The position numbers and the translations under genes were made by a program. The notes below the pieces were generated by a model that worked only from the letters and a program-made list of their open reading frames with translations, was not told the origin of the DNA and did no database searches. Shown one piece after another: positions 8,582 through 19,271 of a stretch of DNA of 64,000 nt (the stretch's first letter is position 1; each line of letters opens with the position of its first letter). The DNA is from Chlorobaculum thiosulfatiphilum. GTDB lineage: Bacteria; Bacteroidota; Chlorobiia; Chlorobiales; Chlorobiaceae. The stretch is from assembly GCF_006265165.1 (NCBI RefSeq), contig NZ_VDCH01000011.1:1-64000 (forward strand). The letters run 5' to 3'.

Positions 8582-9796
8582 TCAGCACACCCGGTACTGA
8601 CCGTCGGCCAGCTTCTGGCAGAAGATTTCGATCCCTTCGAGTTCGCCGTCGATGATACTGGTGGCGTGTCTGCTGATCTCCGCCATCTCAGCTCCCGGTT
8701 CGGGCGTGAGCCGGGCCGAGGCGATGAGCGGTTGATCGACCCGGCGACCGATCTGGCTGCACAGGAACACCGCAACCTCCCGCACTCCGGCGACTTCGCG
8801 ATGGATTCTGGCGGCGATCTCGTGGCTCAGGACGTTGTAGATTTTGCCGACGTGGTTCACCGGATTTTTTCCGGCGGCGGCTTCGGTGGTCTGCGGTCGG
8901 CCAAAAGCGATGAGGCCGTTGACCCGGTTGCCGCGCCCCACCTGCCCGCCGTCGGCGCCTTCCGCCGAGGTGCCGAGCACCGTGAGGTAGAGGCCATCCT
9001 CGCCGCGCGATGGATCGTCGAGGGTGTTGATGTCGATTTCCAGCGAGTCGAACGCGCAGTTCTGGCTTTCGACGAAGGCCAGAAGCTCATCGCGCAGGGC
9101 GGCTTTCCGTTCGAAATAGTGCTGCGCATTCGGAATGAAACGATCCACAAAGGCAATCGCTACCGTCAGTTGCAGCTTCCGTCCATTGCGGCAGCCCATG
9201 ATTTTGATGTCCTCGCCAGCTTCGGGGAATCGCGCTTTCAGGCCGGGGGAGTTGAGGAGCTGCTCGGTGGCGAGCACGATGCGCTCGGTGTCGCTGAAGG
9301 GCGCGTAGCCCACGCCGACCGAGGTGTCATTCGCGCCGATCACCTTGCGGGCGAAGGCATCGGTCAGCTCCGGCGAACCGGGCTTGATCTCGTTCTGGAA
9401 GAGCAGGTGTTCGTCGGGATCGACGAAGCGCAGGTTCTCGCGGATCCAGCGCTTCGCGGCGGCTTCGGCGATTTCGCCCACCGGCACGAGCTGGCCGTTG
9501 CAGGAGTAGGTGGCGCGGTCGCCGAAGATCAGCTTCATCGGTTCGAGGATCATGCCGCCGCCGGTTTTCGGCAGGCTCCGCCCCGCCACGAGCAGCCCCT
9601 TGTCGATGTTGTGGTGGCAGATGTGGCTGAACCTGCTTTGGTACTCGCGGCACAGGTCGATGCAGACCGCCTCCATGATCGAGTCGCAAATCGTGTCGGG
9701 GTGGCCGATGCCCTTGCGCTCGACCAGCTCGAACGGCTGCTCCTCCATCGGAGCGGCGTCGCTCCGCTCAACCGTGATGTTTCGTGGAATGCTCAT
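8582..9796 (-). CDS. mat: S-adenosylmethionine synthetase, archaeal type
   Basis: Protein of 404 aa. It makes S-adenosylmethionine from methionine and ATP. The sequence fits the archaeal MAT family rather than bacterial MetK: N-terminal ERKGIGHPDTICD at about residues 26-38, then HNIDKGLLVAG and the LPKTGGGMILEP stretch. The motif RGEDGLYLTVLGTSAEGADG region (about 270-290) is also typical. Length agrees with archaeal enzymes (about 400 aa). It precedes the CDF/HAD genes on the same strand, with a 118-bp gap. The gene is unusual in bacteria and points to an old transfer. Confidence 0.95.
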   Translation of the reverse strand: MSIPRNITVERSDAAPMEEQPFELVERKGIGHPDTICDSIMEAVCIDLCREYQSRFSHICHHNIDKGLLVAGRSLPKTGGGMILEPMKLIFGDRATYSCNGQLVPVGEIAEAAAKRWIRENLRFVDPDEHLLFQNEIKPGSPELTDAFARKVIGANDTSVGVGYAPFSDTERIVLATEQLLNSPGLKARFPEAGEDIKIMGCRNGRKLQLTVAIAFVDRFIPNAQHYFERKAALRDELLAFVESQNCAFDSLEIDINTLDDPSRGEDGLYLTVLGTSAEGADGGQVGRGNRVNGLIAFGRPQTTEAAAGKNPVNHVGKIYNVLSHEIAARIHREVAGVREVAVFLCSQIGRRVDQPLIASARLTPEPGAEMAEISRHATSIIDGELEGIEIFCQKLADGQYRVC

Positions 9797-9916
9797 GCCT
9801 GACCTCCTCGACCATTCGTGCGCGTTGTGCTTGCTCTAACAAAGTTCTCTCATACGTAAAATGTACGGATAACCTTTCAGCAAGGCAACTCCCCGGATCG
9901 TCGCCGCTCAGTTTCC

Positions 9917-11224
9917 CTATTTTGGCGCTTCGTCGGCCTGATCGTCGATTCTGGTGGCGAGCACCTTGTCGATGCGTTTGCTGTCCATGTCCACCACTTC
10001 GAGGCGCCAGCTCTCCCAGAAGGTGATGTCACCGGTTTGCGGCAGGCGTCCGAGCAGCCACATCATCATGCCGCTGAGCGTGTGGTAAACCCCCTTCTCC
10101 TCTTCTGGCACCGAGCGAAAATCGAGCGTGTCTTTCAGCTCCGGCACGGGAATCAGGCCATCGAGCAGCCACGAGCCATCCTCGCGCTGCACGGCCCACG
10201 AATCTTCGAGGTTGCGCGGCACGAACTCGCCAGTGACCGCTTCGAGCATGTCCTGCAAGGTGACGAGGCCCTGGATTTCGCCGTACTCATCGACGACGAA
10301 CACCATCTGCGTTCCGGAGGTACGGAAGTGGTCGAGCAGCTCCATGCCGGTCAGCGTTTCGGGCACATAGACGCAGGGCTGGAGGTTGTCGGCCAGGCTG
10401 GTGACGCCGCCCTTGATGGTCTGCGCGAGCAACTGCTTGGCATTGACCACGCCGAGCAGCGACTGCAAACCATTGTGGCAGACCGGGAAGCGCGAATGCT
10501 CCGACTCGCCGACGCGCTGCATGTTTTCTTCGAGCGGCAGGGTGGTGTCCAGATAGACGATGTCCGCGCGCGGCACCATGAGCGAGCCGAGTTGCCGGTC
10601 GTCGAGGCGGAAGACGTTGCGCACCATTTCGTGCTCCTGCTGCTCGATGATGCCCGCCACGGAGCCCTCTTCGAGCATGGCGTGAATCTCCTCCTCGGTG
10701 ACGCTTGGCTGGGTCTGCCCGTGCTTGCCCATCAGGCGCAACAGCGCGTCGGTCGATGCCGAGAGCAGGCGCACGAACGGGCGCGTCGCGGTGGCGAGAA
10801 TCTGCATCGGGCGGGCGACGATGCGGGCGACCCCCTCCGGGTCGCCCTGGCCGAGCCGCTTGGGCACCAGCTCGCCGATGACGATGGTGATGTAGGTAAT
10901 GACGATCACGACGAGCGCGGTCGAAACGATGTGGCTCGTTTCCGGACTCATGCCGTACGACTCGAATATGGCTGACAATGGCGGCGTGAACGATGCTTCG
11001 CCGATGATGCCGTTGAGCACACCGATTATGGTGAGGCCGATCTGCACGGTCGACAGAAAGCGCGTCGGCTCGTGGCCGAGCTTGATGGCCGCCGCCGCCG
11101 CCTTGTCGCCATCCTCGGCCAGCTTTGCGAGGCGCGAGCGCTTGGCGGTAATCAGCGCCATCTCCGACATGGCGAACAGACCGTTCAGGAGAATGAGAAG
11201 AAAAAAGAGAAAAAGGATTTCCAT
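9917..11224 (-). CDS. CNNM/CorC family (HlyC/TlyC-like) membrane protein with CBS domains
   Basis: Protein of 435 aa. Domains in order are an N-terminal CNNM (DUF21) membrane domain at about 1-190, a pair of CBS domains at about 210-340 and a C-terminal CorC_HlyC domain at about 350-430. Such proteins are often named hemolysins but are now mostly linked to magnesium or cobalt efflux. The N-terminus LFLLILLNGLFAMSEMALI contains the conserved N-x-FF/LFxMSE-like entry. It is divergent from the restriction-modification island. Confidence 0.92.
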   Translation of the reverse strand: MEILFLFFLLILLNGLFAMSEMALITAKRSRLAKLAEDGDKAAAAAIKLGHEPTRFLSTVQIGLTIIGVLNGIIGEASFTPPLSAIFESYGMSPETSHIVSTALVVIVITYITIVIGELVPKRLGQGDPEGVARIVARPMQILATATRPFVRLLSASTDALLRLMGKHGQTQPSVTEEEIHAMLEEGSVAGIIEQQEHEMVRNVFRLDDRQLGSLMVPRADIVYLDTTLPLEENMQRVGESEHSRFPVCHNGLQSLLGVVNAKQLLAQTIKGGVTSLADNLQPCVYVPETLTGMELLDHFRTSGTQMVFVVDEYGEIQGLVTLQDMLEAVTGEFVPRNLEDSWAVQREDGSWLLDGLIPVPELKDTLDFRSVPEEEKGVYHTLSGMMMWLLGRLPQTGDITFWESWRLEVVDMDSKRIDKVLATRIDDQADEAPK

Positions 11225-11817
11225 GGATTCGGGTTAGGTGCAAGAACTGTATCCGCTTTGTGAGCGAAATACTTGTAGCGCATAATACGCTAAAGGCGGG
11301 ATATTGTAAAGCAGCGGTTTGGCAGGGCGGATTGGCGGTGCCGGAGAGAGGAAATTTGTTGCCTGCGCCCGGTAATTGATTGTCTCAGCCTTCGGGATAA
11401 AAGCAGGGGAAAAAAGAAGCTCCCCCGAAGATTCAAGAAAAGGAAGGGGCCTGATCTCGAAACACGACAACGAAGGAGCCGTAAAAAAATAAGGACTCAA
11501 TGTAAGCAAAAAATCGTTGTATAAAAAGCGTTTTTGACGTATGGCGAAATGTTTATGACTTCTGAAATGGCCAGATACGCGCAACTGCATGTTTGACTGA
11601 CACCTACAGGATCAAGCTCGCTTGACTGATTCTGCTCGTCCTGTAGCGTTGCCATGCGTGAAGATGGCTTTTTGCTGATGGATTGGTAGATTGCAACATG
11701 GTTTTCCATAAGGCTCAAGCTCTGGAGTCAAGCGCTTAACAAGAAAATCTATGAATTGCGTTAACGCATTGTATTCTTTCGGAATAGAATAATAATCGAG
11801 ATTGGAAAATTGTGGTG
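11225..11817. other. Intergenic region before the R-M island
   Basis: A stretch of 593 bp between the divergent CNNM gene and the methyltransferase. It is more AT-rich than the flanking core genes toward its right end. Open frames in it show no recognisable protein. It should contain promoters for both directions, but I could not place them. No tRNA, integrase or direct repeat bounding the island was seen. Confidence 0.6.
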
Positions 11818-12912
11818 ATGAACAGAAGAGAGAACAAGCCCACCTGTCTGGATTTTTTTGCTGGTAGCGGTCTTGTCGCTGAAGGACTGAAAGACTTTTT
11901 TCAAACCGTCTGGGCCAATGACATCTGTGAAAAAAAAGCCAGGGTTTTTTGTGCCAACCACGATGCCAGACTTTTTCATCTCGGTTCCATTGAAGATGTG
12001 AAGGGTGGTGATTTACCTCAGGCATTGTTGTCATGGGGGAGTTTTCCATGCCAGGACCTTTCATTGGCCGGAAACATGGGGGGCCTTTCCAGCTCCCGAA
12101 GCGGACTGGTTTGGCAATGGCTCCGTGTAATGGATGAGCTGCCTGAACGACCGCCGCTGGCCGTTGCGGAAAATGTAGTCGGGTTGGTGTCCGCAGCGCA
12201 GGGGGAGCATTACCGGAAACTTCACCATGCCTTGGCAGAAAGAGGTTACAGAGTCGGCGCTGTTGTGATTGATGCTGTTCATTGGGTGCCGCAGTCAAGA
12301 AAGCGTGTTTTTGTCATCGCTGTAGATGCCGGAATTCCGATTGGCCAATTTGAAACGGATCAGCCTGTCTGGTGCCATCCCGTCTCAATCGTTCGTGCGT
12401 CGGAAGGATTGCGTGACTGGGTATGGTGGGATCTGCCCAAGCCGTCGGTGAGAAAAAAGCAGCTCAATGAGTTGATAGAGTTTTCCGCCCCTTGTCATGA
12501 GCCTGAAAAACAGCAGCGTCTGCTTCAGTTGGTTCCCGAAAAGCATCGTGAGAAAATGACCATCGAAGCCAATAATGGCCGAATTGTTTTTCCAGGCTAC
12601 AAACGCATACGCCATGGTCGCCAGGTTTTGGAATTGCGTTTTGATGGCGTCGCCGGATGTCTCCGGACACCCGAAGGCGGCAGTAGTCGCCAATTTCTGG
12701 TCATAAAGAATAACGGTTCATATAAAACCCGGCTTCTTACCGTCAATGAAGCCGCCGCGCTGATGGGCGCTCCGAAGAGTTACAAATTACCCGGCACGTA
12801 TAATGAAGGATACAAAGCGATGGGCGACGCTGTCGCTGTGCCTGTAGCTCGTTACCTTGCGGAGAATTTGCTTTCTCCGCTTGCCGAACTGATAATGAAA
12901 AGAGGTTTCTGA
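11818..12912 (+). CDS. DNA (cytosine-5-)-methyltransferase
   Basis: Protein of 364 aa from the ATG at 11818; two GTG codons just upstream are possible but less likely starts. It transfers a methyl group from S-adenosylmethionine to C5 of cytosine. Motif I is LDFFAGSGLVAEGL near residues 11-24, and the catalytic Pro-Cys is in SFPCQDLSLAG (Cys78). Motif VI is AENVVGL and motif VIII QSRKRVF. The variable target-recognition region is between about 200 and 300. It overlaps the DUF4928 gene by one base and the whole set ends with vsr, so this is the modification enzyme of a type II system. Confidence 0.95.
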   Translation: MNRRENKPTCLDFFAGSGLVAEGLKDFFQTVWANDICEKKARVFCANHDARLFHLGSIEDVKGGDLPQALLSWGSFPCQDLSLAGNMGGLSSSRSGLVWQWLRVMDELPERPPLAVAENVVGLVSAAQGEHYRKLHHALAERGYRVGAVVIDAVHWVPQSRKRVFVIAVDAGIPIGQFETDQPVWCHPVSIVRASEGLRDWVWWDLPKPSVRKKQLNELIEFSAPCHEPEKQQRLLQLVPEKHREKMTIEANNGRIVFPGYKRIRHGRQVLELRFDGVAGCLRTPEGGSSRQFLVIKNNGSYKTRLLTVNEAAALMGAPKSYKLPGTYNEGYKAMGDAVAVPVARYLAENLLSPLAELIMKRGF

Positions 12913-13838
12913 TGTCCCTTGAAGAAAAACTCATGGAATTTGCCCATAAGAATCGCATGAGGGGCAAAGGGCCGCTTTGTGTCGCCTTGGTTGTAAGTCG
13001 CCATGGGAAAAAACTTGGAATGCCATTAGACCCGGAATCCCTGCTCACTGACGGCGGCGGACAGGTCATGGGCCTCGGAAAATCAGCGGTGCAATCTATT
13101 CTGAAAGAGCACGGCATTGACCGCGTACTTGCCGAAGAGGGTGGGCGAACCAGCAGAGGCAGCGTGGGAAATATGCGGAAGTATGTCGCTTTTCTGAATG
13201 GGCTTCATGCTTCAGGCCCCATCAATTTCGACCAGATGGAGGATTGGTGGATTGAACGGGTGCGGGAGTTTTTTTCTGGCAAGCCCTTCGTGTTCCGGTT
13301 TGACGCCTCCAAATCTCTTCGCGCCGTGATAAGGGACTTGCTGTTTCAAGCCGAAAAACGACAAGCGCAGTCTCATGGTTCGACTGTTGTCGGAACCATG
13401 CTTCAACATCTGGTTGGCGCGAAACTGAACCTTTTGCTTGATTCGCCGCTCCGCCATCATGGTGCGAACGTCGCTGATAACGTATCAGGTCGTGAAGGTG
13501 ACTTTATCGTCGAGGATGTCGCTATTCACGTTACTACATCTCCTTCCGAAGCGCTTATTCGAAAATGTCGGAGAAATCTCGATAACGGAATGAAGCCTGT
13601 TATTATCACCACAGATCGAGGCGCGGTGTTGGCTGAAGGGCTGGCCGAGCAGGCTGGCATGGCTGACCGGCTCGATGTTTTCGAAGCCGAGCAGTTTATA
13701 GCAGGCAATTTGTATGAAATTGGCAAATTCGCCCAGATTGGCCGCCGAAACACAGCGGAGCAGCTTATTGCCGAGTATAACGCCATAGTCGATGAATGCG
13801 AAACCGATCCGGGTTTAAGAATTGATGTCGCTCAATGA
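12912..13838 (+). CDS. DUF4928 family protein, probable type II restriction endonuclease
   Basis: Protein of 308 aa. I match it to DUF4928 by position between a C5 methyltransferase and Vsr and by overall pattern, including NMRKYVAFLNGLH at about 76-88 and the EGDFIVEDVAIHVTTSPSEA stretch near 194-213. A D-x-n-E-x-hydrophobic arrangement there (GDFIVEDVAIHV) could be a PD-(D/E)XK-type catalytic core, but this is inference. The gene overlaps both neighbours by one to four bases, so the three are translated as a unit. The recognition sequence is unknown. Confidence 0.75.
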   Translation: MSLEEKLMEFAHKNRMRGKGPLCVALVVSRHGKKLGMPLDPESLLTDGGGQVMGLGKSAVQSILKEHGIDRVLAEEGGRTSRGSVGNMRKYVAFLNGLHASGPINFDQMEDWWIERVREFFSGKPFVFRFDASKSLRAVIRDLLFQAEKRQAQSHGSTVVGTMLQHLVGAKLNLLLDSPLRHHGANVADNVSGREGDFIVEDVAIHVTTSPSEALIRKCRRNLDNGMKPVIITTDRGAVLAEGLAEQAGMADRLDVFEAEQFIAGNLYEIGKFAQIGRRNTAEQLIAEYNAIVDECETDPGLRIDVAQ

Positions 13839-14248
13839 CTGATATTTTCCCGAACGAGAAACGAAGCTGGATCATGAGCAGGGTTCGAGGAAAAAACACC
13901 TCGCCCGAAATCAAGATTCGTTCGCTCGTTCACGGTCTCGGATTTCGTTTTCGGCTTCACCGCAAAGACCTTCCCGGAAAACCTGATCTGGTTTTTCCAT
14001 CTCGCAAGAAAATCATTTTTGTGCATGGCTGTTTCTGGCATGGGCACGACTGCGTTAGAGGGCGTCGAGTACCCAAAACGAATTCAGTCTATTGGGTTGA
14101 GAAAATCCACAGGAACATTGACAGAGATGCGAAACATCAATCCGAACTTCAAACATTGGGCTGGGATGTCTTGGTGATTTGGGAATGTGAAATGAGAACC
14201 CCGGAAATTCTTTCAAGAAAAATCTTGCTTTTTCTACAAGAAAAATGA
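13835..14248 (+). CDS. vsr: Very short patch repair endonuclease Vsr
   Basis: Protein of 137 aa. It nicks next to T:G mismatches produced by deamination of 5-methylcytosine, starting their repair to C:G. Key residues match the E. coli enzyme, even in numbering: Asp51 in GKPDLVF, His64 in FVHG and His69 in FWHGH. The N-terminal RSWIMSRVRGKNTSPE is also conserved. Its ATG overlaps the stop of the DUF4928 gene. Association with the C5 methyltransferase is expected because it limits the mutagenic cost of methylation. Confidence 0.96.
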   Translation: MTDIFPNEKRSWIMSRVRGKNTSPEIKIRSLVHGLGFRFRLHRKDLPGKPDLVFPSRKKIIFVHGCFWHGHDCVRGRRVPKTNSVYWVEKIHRNIDRDAKHQSELQTLGWDVLVIWECEMRTPEILSRKILLFLQEK

Positions 14249-14342
14249 CAGCGCAAACCGTCAAACCCCGCCTCCTCCAACTCTCCTCCGATTTTCGTAC
14301 TTTTGGAGCATAGCATGTTGATCCAACTCGTTTTACAACATC

Positions 14343-15509
14343 ATGAAAATCGGGATTTCCTGTCATCATACTTACGGTGGAAGCGGGGCTATTGCCACTG
14401 AGCTGGGGAAGGCGCTGGCCTTGAAGGGGCATACGGTGCACTTTTTCAGTCAGGCGGCTCCGTTTCGGCTTGGGCTTTATTCGCGCAACATCCATTGCCA
14501 CGAGATCGAGGCGATGAACTATCCGCTCTTCGAGACGCCGTACCACTCGCTGGCGCTGGCGTCCAAAATCGCCGAAGTGGCGTATTACGAGGAGCTTGAT
14601 GTAGTCCACGCGCACTACGCCATTCCGCACGCCATCAGCGCCATGCTCGCCCGGCAGATGCTCGAAGAGAAGTGCCCTGCTTCGGAGTGCTTCCGGATCG
14701 TTACGACGCTCCATGGCACCGACATCACCATCGTCGGCGCTGACCGGAGCATGAGCGACGCCGTGCGGCTCGCCATCAACAAGTCCGACGGCGTGACGGC
14801 GGTGTCGGGCTATCTGCGCGACGAGACCATCCGCATGTTCACGCCTCGCAAGCCCATTGAAGTGATTTACAACTTCGTCGATACCACCGTGTTCAAACGC
14901 CTGCCCGGACGGCGGGATTTGCTTGGGCTGGACGGCGGCAAGGTGGTGATTCACATCTCCAACTTCCGCCCCGTCAAGCGCATCATGGATGTGCTGGCGA
15001 TCTTCGAGCGCGTTCAGCGCGAGATCGATGCTACGCTGCTGCTGGTCGGTGACGGGCCGGATCGCGGCGAGGCGGAGACCTGGGTGCGGCAGCAAGGCAT
15101 CGGCGGCAAGGTGCGCTTTCTCGGCAAGCTCGACGACATCGTGCCGCTGCTCTCCATCGCCGACCTGATGCTCATGCCGAGCAATGTCGAGTCATTCGGC
15201 CTGGCGGCGCTCGAAGCGATGGCCTGCGGCGTGCCGGTGGTCGTGACCGACGCGGGTGGATTTCCGGAGTTCGTGCGGCAGGGGGTGGACGGCTTCCGCC
15301 ATGCGCACGGCGACATCGAGGGGATGAGCCGCAGCGCGCTCTCGATTTTGCAGGACGAAGCGGTGTGGCAGCGCTTTTCGGAGGCCGCAGTATCCCAGGC
15401 AGGGCGGTTCGAGACCGCCCTGAAGGTGGAAGAGTACGAAGCGTTTTACCGCAGGCTCATCGACGAGGCCCGCCAAAGGGCGGCGTCAGACAAGACTCAC
15501 AACAAATAA
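14343..15509 (+). CDS. bshA: N-acetyl-alpha-D-glucosaminyl L-malate synthase BshA
   Basis: Protein of 388 aa, GT4 glycosyltransferase with two Rossmann domains. It joins UDP-GlcNAc and L-malate, the first step of bacillithiol synthesis. The N-terminus KIGISCHHTYGGSGAIATEL, the HFFSQAAPFR segment and the C-terminal SNVESFGLAALEAMACG (EX7E) are typical of BshA. Green sulfur bacteria are reported to make an N-methylated bacillithiol, which agrees with this gene. No bshB or bshC is next to it. Confidence 0.94.
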   Translation: MKIGISCHHTYGGSGAIATELGKALALKGHTVHFFSQAAPFRLGLYSRNIHCHEIEAMNYPLFETPYHSLALASKIAEVAYYEELDVVHAHYAIPHAISAMLARQMLEEKCPASECFRIVTTLHGTDITIVGADRSMSDAVRLAINKSDGVTAVSGYLRDETIRMFTPRKPIEVIYNFVDTTVFKRLPGRRDLLGLDGGKVVIHISNFRPVKRIMDVLAIFERVQREIDATLLLVGDGPDRGEAETWVRQQGIGGKVRFLGKLDDIVPLLSIADLMLMPSNVESFGLAALEAMACGVPVVVTDAGGFPEFVRQGVDGFRHAHGDIEGMSRSALSILQDEAVWQRFSEAAVSQAGRFETALKVEEYEAFYRRLIDEARQRAASDKTHNK

Positions 15510-15528
15510 GCTGAACCTGCATCGGCCT

Positions 15529-15618
15529 TGTCATTCTGAACGAAGTGAGGAATCCAACTTGTTACAGAAAAAATAGTTATGGATTCTTCGCCCCGACGGG
15601 TCGGGACTCAGAATGACA
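15529..15618. repeat. Dispersed inverted repeat, TGTCATTCTGA family
   Basis: It starts with TGTCATTCTGA and ends with its exact reverse complement TCAGAATGACA. The inner parts (GAGGAATCC on the left, GGATTCTTC on the right) are also complementary. It lies between convergent bshA and mreB and could act as a bidirectional terminator. Other copies are at 39014-39135 and 59993-60089, with degenerate pieces near 47896 and 59467. Confidence 0.8.
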
Positions 15619-15663
15619 GGGAGAGCAGGCCGGTCAGCCCGCCCGCCAACAAGCAAATTCCTC

Positions 15664-16692
<1,029 letters not shown>

Positions 16693-16959
16693 GATGCGTA
16701 AGTATCTTGGTATGGTGCATAGTGGCTTGGAAGTAGCAGAATCAGCCCTGATTCCAAGGTTTTGAATGAAGCCTAAAAGTACTTAATGGAACCTATATTT
16801 CAAATGAAATCGTAGGCCGTGAAAGCCCAATTTTGAGCCGTCCGGCAGGCCCTCTTCCACCCGGCGGAGTTTCGTTTCAGTGCGCCAATGATTACATTAC
16901 GCAACGAAACCCAGCGCCCCGCCCGCCGGAGCCATCATCATCCAAAATCCAGAAGCGCC

Positions 16960-18246
16960 GTGTTAACGATCTACCATTTCCCGCAGGACGAAGCAGCCCT
17001 CAGAGAACAGCTCAACCGGACGGTGTCGTTCGATTCCGATGCGCAACGCACGGTCGATGAAATTCTGCATCGCGTCAGAACCGAGGGCGACGCGGCGGTG
17101 CTCGACTACACCGAGCGCTTTCAGGGTGTGCGGCTCAGCGACATGCGGGTGCCGGAGGCGGAGATCGAGGCGGCTTACGCGGAGGCCGATCCGGAGTTCA
17201 TCTCGATTCTCGAAGAGGCGTTCTCGAACATCACTGCGTTCCACCGCAACGAGGCGGAGCAAAGCTTTTTTTACGAGCGTCCCGGCGGCGTGATTCTCGG
17301 CCAGCGCGTCACGCCGATGGAGCGGGCGCTGCTCTACGTGCCGGGCGGCAAGGCGGCCTATCCCTCCTCCGTGCTGATGAACGCCGCGCCCGCGCAGGTG
17401 GCTGGCGTGGATGAAATCTACATGAGTACGCCGTGCGACGCCGAGGGCAAGGTCAATCCGCACATTCTTGCGGCGGCTAAGGTCGCGGGCGTCACGCAGG
17501 TCTATCGGCTCGGCGGGGCGCAGGCCGTGGCGGCGTTTGCTTTCGGCACGGCGACCATCCCGAAGGTTGACATCGTCACCGGCCCCGGTAATAAATATGT
17601 CGCGCTCGCCAAGAAGCAGGTGTTCGGCCACGTCGCAATCGACAGCATCGCCGGGCCGTCCGAGGTGGTGGTGATCGCCGACGCAGGCGCGGAGCCGGAG
17701 TTCATCGTGATGGATATGTTCGCGCAGGCCGAGCACGATCCCGACGCCTCGGCGGTGCTCATCACCCCCTCCGCCGAGCTGGCCGCCGCCGTGCAGGAGG
17801 CCGCCGCACGTCTTGCGGGCACGATGCTGCGCGGCGAGGTGATCACCCGCGCGCTCACGGACAACGGCGCGATTGTCGTCACGAGTTCGATGCAGGAGGC
17901 GTGCAAGATGTCGGACATGATCGCCCCGGAGCACCTCGAACTGCACGTTGACAATCCCTGGGAGATTCTGCCTGATCTGCGCCACGCCGGAGCGATCTTC
18001 ATGGGGCCGTGGTCGTGCGAGACGGTCGGAGACTACTTCGCCGGGCCGAATCATACGCTGCCGACCAACGGCACGGCGAGATTTTTTTCGCCACTGTCGG
18101 TGCGTGATTTCGTCAAGCACACCTCGATCATCGCCTGGTCGAAGAGCGAGCTGGCCCGCGCCGGTGAAAAGATCGCCCGCTTCGCCGACCACGAAGGGCT
18201 TCAGGCCCATGCCGAGGCGGTGCGCACGAGACTGAAGCACCTGTAA
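16960..18246 (+). CDS. hisD: Histidinol dehydrogenase
   Basis: Protein of 428 aa if it starts at the GTG at 16960. An upstream in-frame ATG at 16888 would add 24 residues unlike the family, so I prefer the GTG, although no clear ribosome site decides this. It oxidises L-histidinol to L-histidine with two NAD+, using zinc. The [14 protein letters not shown], the [10 protein letters not shown] and the catalytic APEHLELHV regions are present. It is followed after 2 bp by queA, so they are cotranscribed. No other his gene is near. Confidence 0.95.
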   Translation: MLTIYHFPQDEAALREQLNRTVSFDSDAQRTVDEILHRVRTEGDAAVLDYTERFQGVRLSDMRVPEAEIEAAYAEADPEFISILEEAFSNITAFHRNEAEQSFFYERPGGVILGQRVTPMERALLYVPGGKAAYPSSVLMNAAPAQVAGVDEIYMSTPCDAEGKVNPHILAAAKVAGVTQVYRLGGAQAVAAFAFGTATIPKVDIVTGPGNKYVALAKKQVFGHVAIDSIAGPSEVVVIADAGAEPEFIVMDMFAQAEHDPDASAVLITPSAELAAAVQEAAARLAGTMLRGEVITRALTDNGAIVVTSSMQEACKMSDMIAPEHLELHVDNPWEILPDLRHAGAIFMGPWSCETVGDYFAGPNHTLPTNGTARFFSPLSVRDFVKHTSIIAWSKSELARAGEKIARFADHEGLQAHAEAVRTRLKHL

Positions 18247-18248
18247 AG

Positions 18249-19271
18249 ATGAAGGTCAGCGATTTCGACTACACCCTTCCCGAAGAGCGCATCGCCTGTT
18301 ATCCGCCCGAAGAGCGCGGCTCTACGCGGCTCGTCGTGCTCGACCGGGCGACGCAGTCGATCACCCACTCCGCCTACGCCGCGCTGCACGAATGGCTCCG
18401 CCCCGGCGATCTCTTGGTGCTGAACAACAGCAAGGTGATCCGGGCGCGGCTCATCGCCCGCAAACCGACCGGCGCTCGTATCGAGCTGATGCTGCTCGAA
18501 AAGCACGAGGGCGAGCAGAACCTCGCGCTCTATCGTGGGCGGCTCCGTGTTGGCGACCGGCTGCTGGCGCATGGCGTCGAGTTGACGGTCGAAGCGCTGC
18601 CCAGCGACGGCGTCGCGCGTTTCGGCTGCGCGACGGCGCGGCTCACGGAGCTGTTCGAGGCGCACGGCTCCGTGCCGATTCCACCCTACCTCAAACGCGA
18701 CGCCGAGGAACTCGACCGCGAGCGCTACCAGACGATCTTCGCCGAACTGCCCGGCTCGGTCGCCGCCCCGACCGCGTCGCTCAACCTTACGGACGAGCTG
18801 CTCGACAAGGTTCGCGCCAAAGGCGTCGAAATCGCCCACGTCACGCTGCACGTCGGCCTCGGCACCTTTCTGCCGATCCGCTCCGAGAGCTTCGAGGAGC
18901 ATATCATGCACAGGGAGTTCTACAATATCCCGGAAGCGAGCGCCCGCAAGATCGGCAAAACCAAAGCCACCGGCGGGCGAGTCGTGGCCGTCGGCACCAC
19001 CGTCACGCGGGCGCTCGAACACGCCGCGCCACGGCTGCTTGGCAGCGAATTCACGCAGGAGGTCAGCGGCGAGGCGGATATATTTATATATCCCGGCTAC
19101 ACATTCAGGATCATCGACGCCCTGCTCACCAACTTCCACGCGCCGCGTTCCACGGTGCTCATGCTCACCGCCGCCTTCGCCGGAACGGAGCTGCTCAAGC
19201 AAGCCTACCACGAAGCCCTCGACAACGGTTACCGCTTCCTCAGTTACGGCGACAGCATGTTTATCGCTTGA
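18249..19271 (+). CDS. queA: S-adenosylmethionine:tRNA ribosyltransferase-isomerase QueA
   Basis: Protein of 340 aa, full length. It transfers and isomerises the ribosyl part of S-adenosylmethionine onto preQ1 at the tRNA wobble position, giving epoxyqueuosine. The family N-terminus [20 protein letters not shown] and the [16 protein letters not shown] and HVGLGTF regions are present. It lies 2 bp after hisD. With queC in this window, two steps of the queuosine pathway are covered. Confidence 0.97.
   Translation: MKVSDFDYTLPEERIACYPPEERGSTRLVVLDRATQSITHSAYAALHEWLRPGDLLVLNNSKVIRARLIARKPTGARIELMLLEKHEGEQNLALYRGRLRVGDRLLAHGVELTVEALPSDGVARFGCATARLTELFEAHGSVPIPPYLKRDAEELDRERYQTIFAELPGSVAAPTASLNLTDELLDKVRAKGVEIAHVTLHVGLGTFLPIRSESFEEHIMHREFYNIPEASARKIGKTKATGGRVVAVGTTVTRALEHAAPRLLGSEFTQEVSGEADIFIYPGYTFRIIDALLTNFHAPRSTVLMLTAAFAGTELLKQAYHEALDNGYRFLSYGDSMFIA

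Noticed and set aside
8464-8775. N-terminal extension of the CDF transporter
   Set aside because: Arg/Ser-rich, overlaps the MAT gene, and the family start MSSHEQ is at 8463.
11234-11718. Short minus-strand frames before the R-M island
   Set aside because: No ribosome sites, no motifs and unusual composition.
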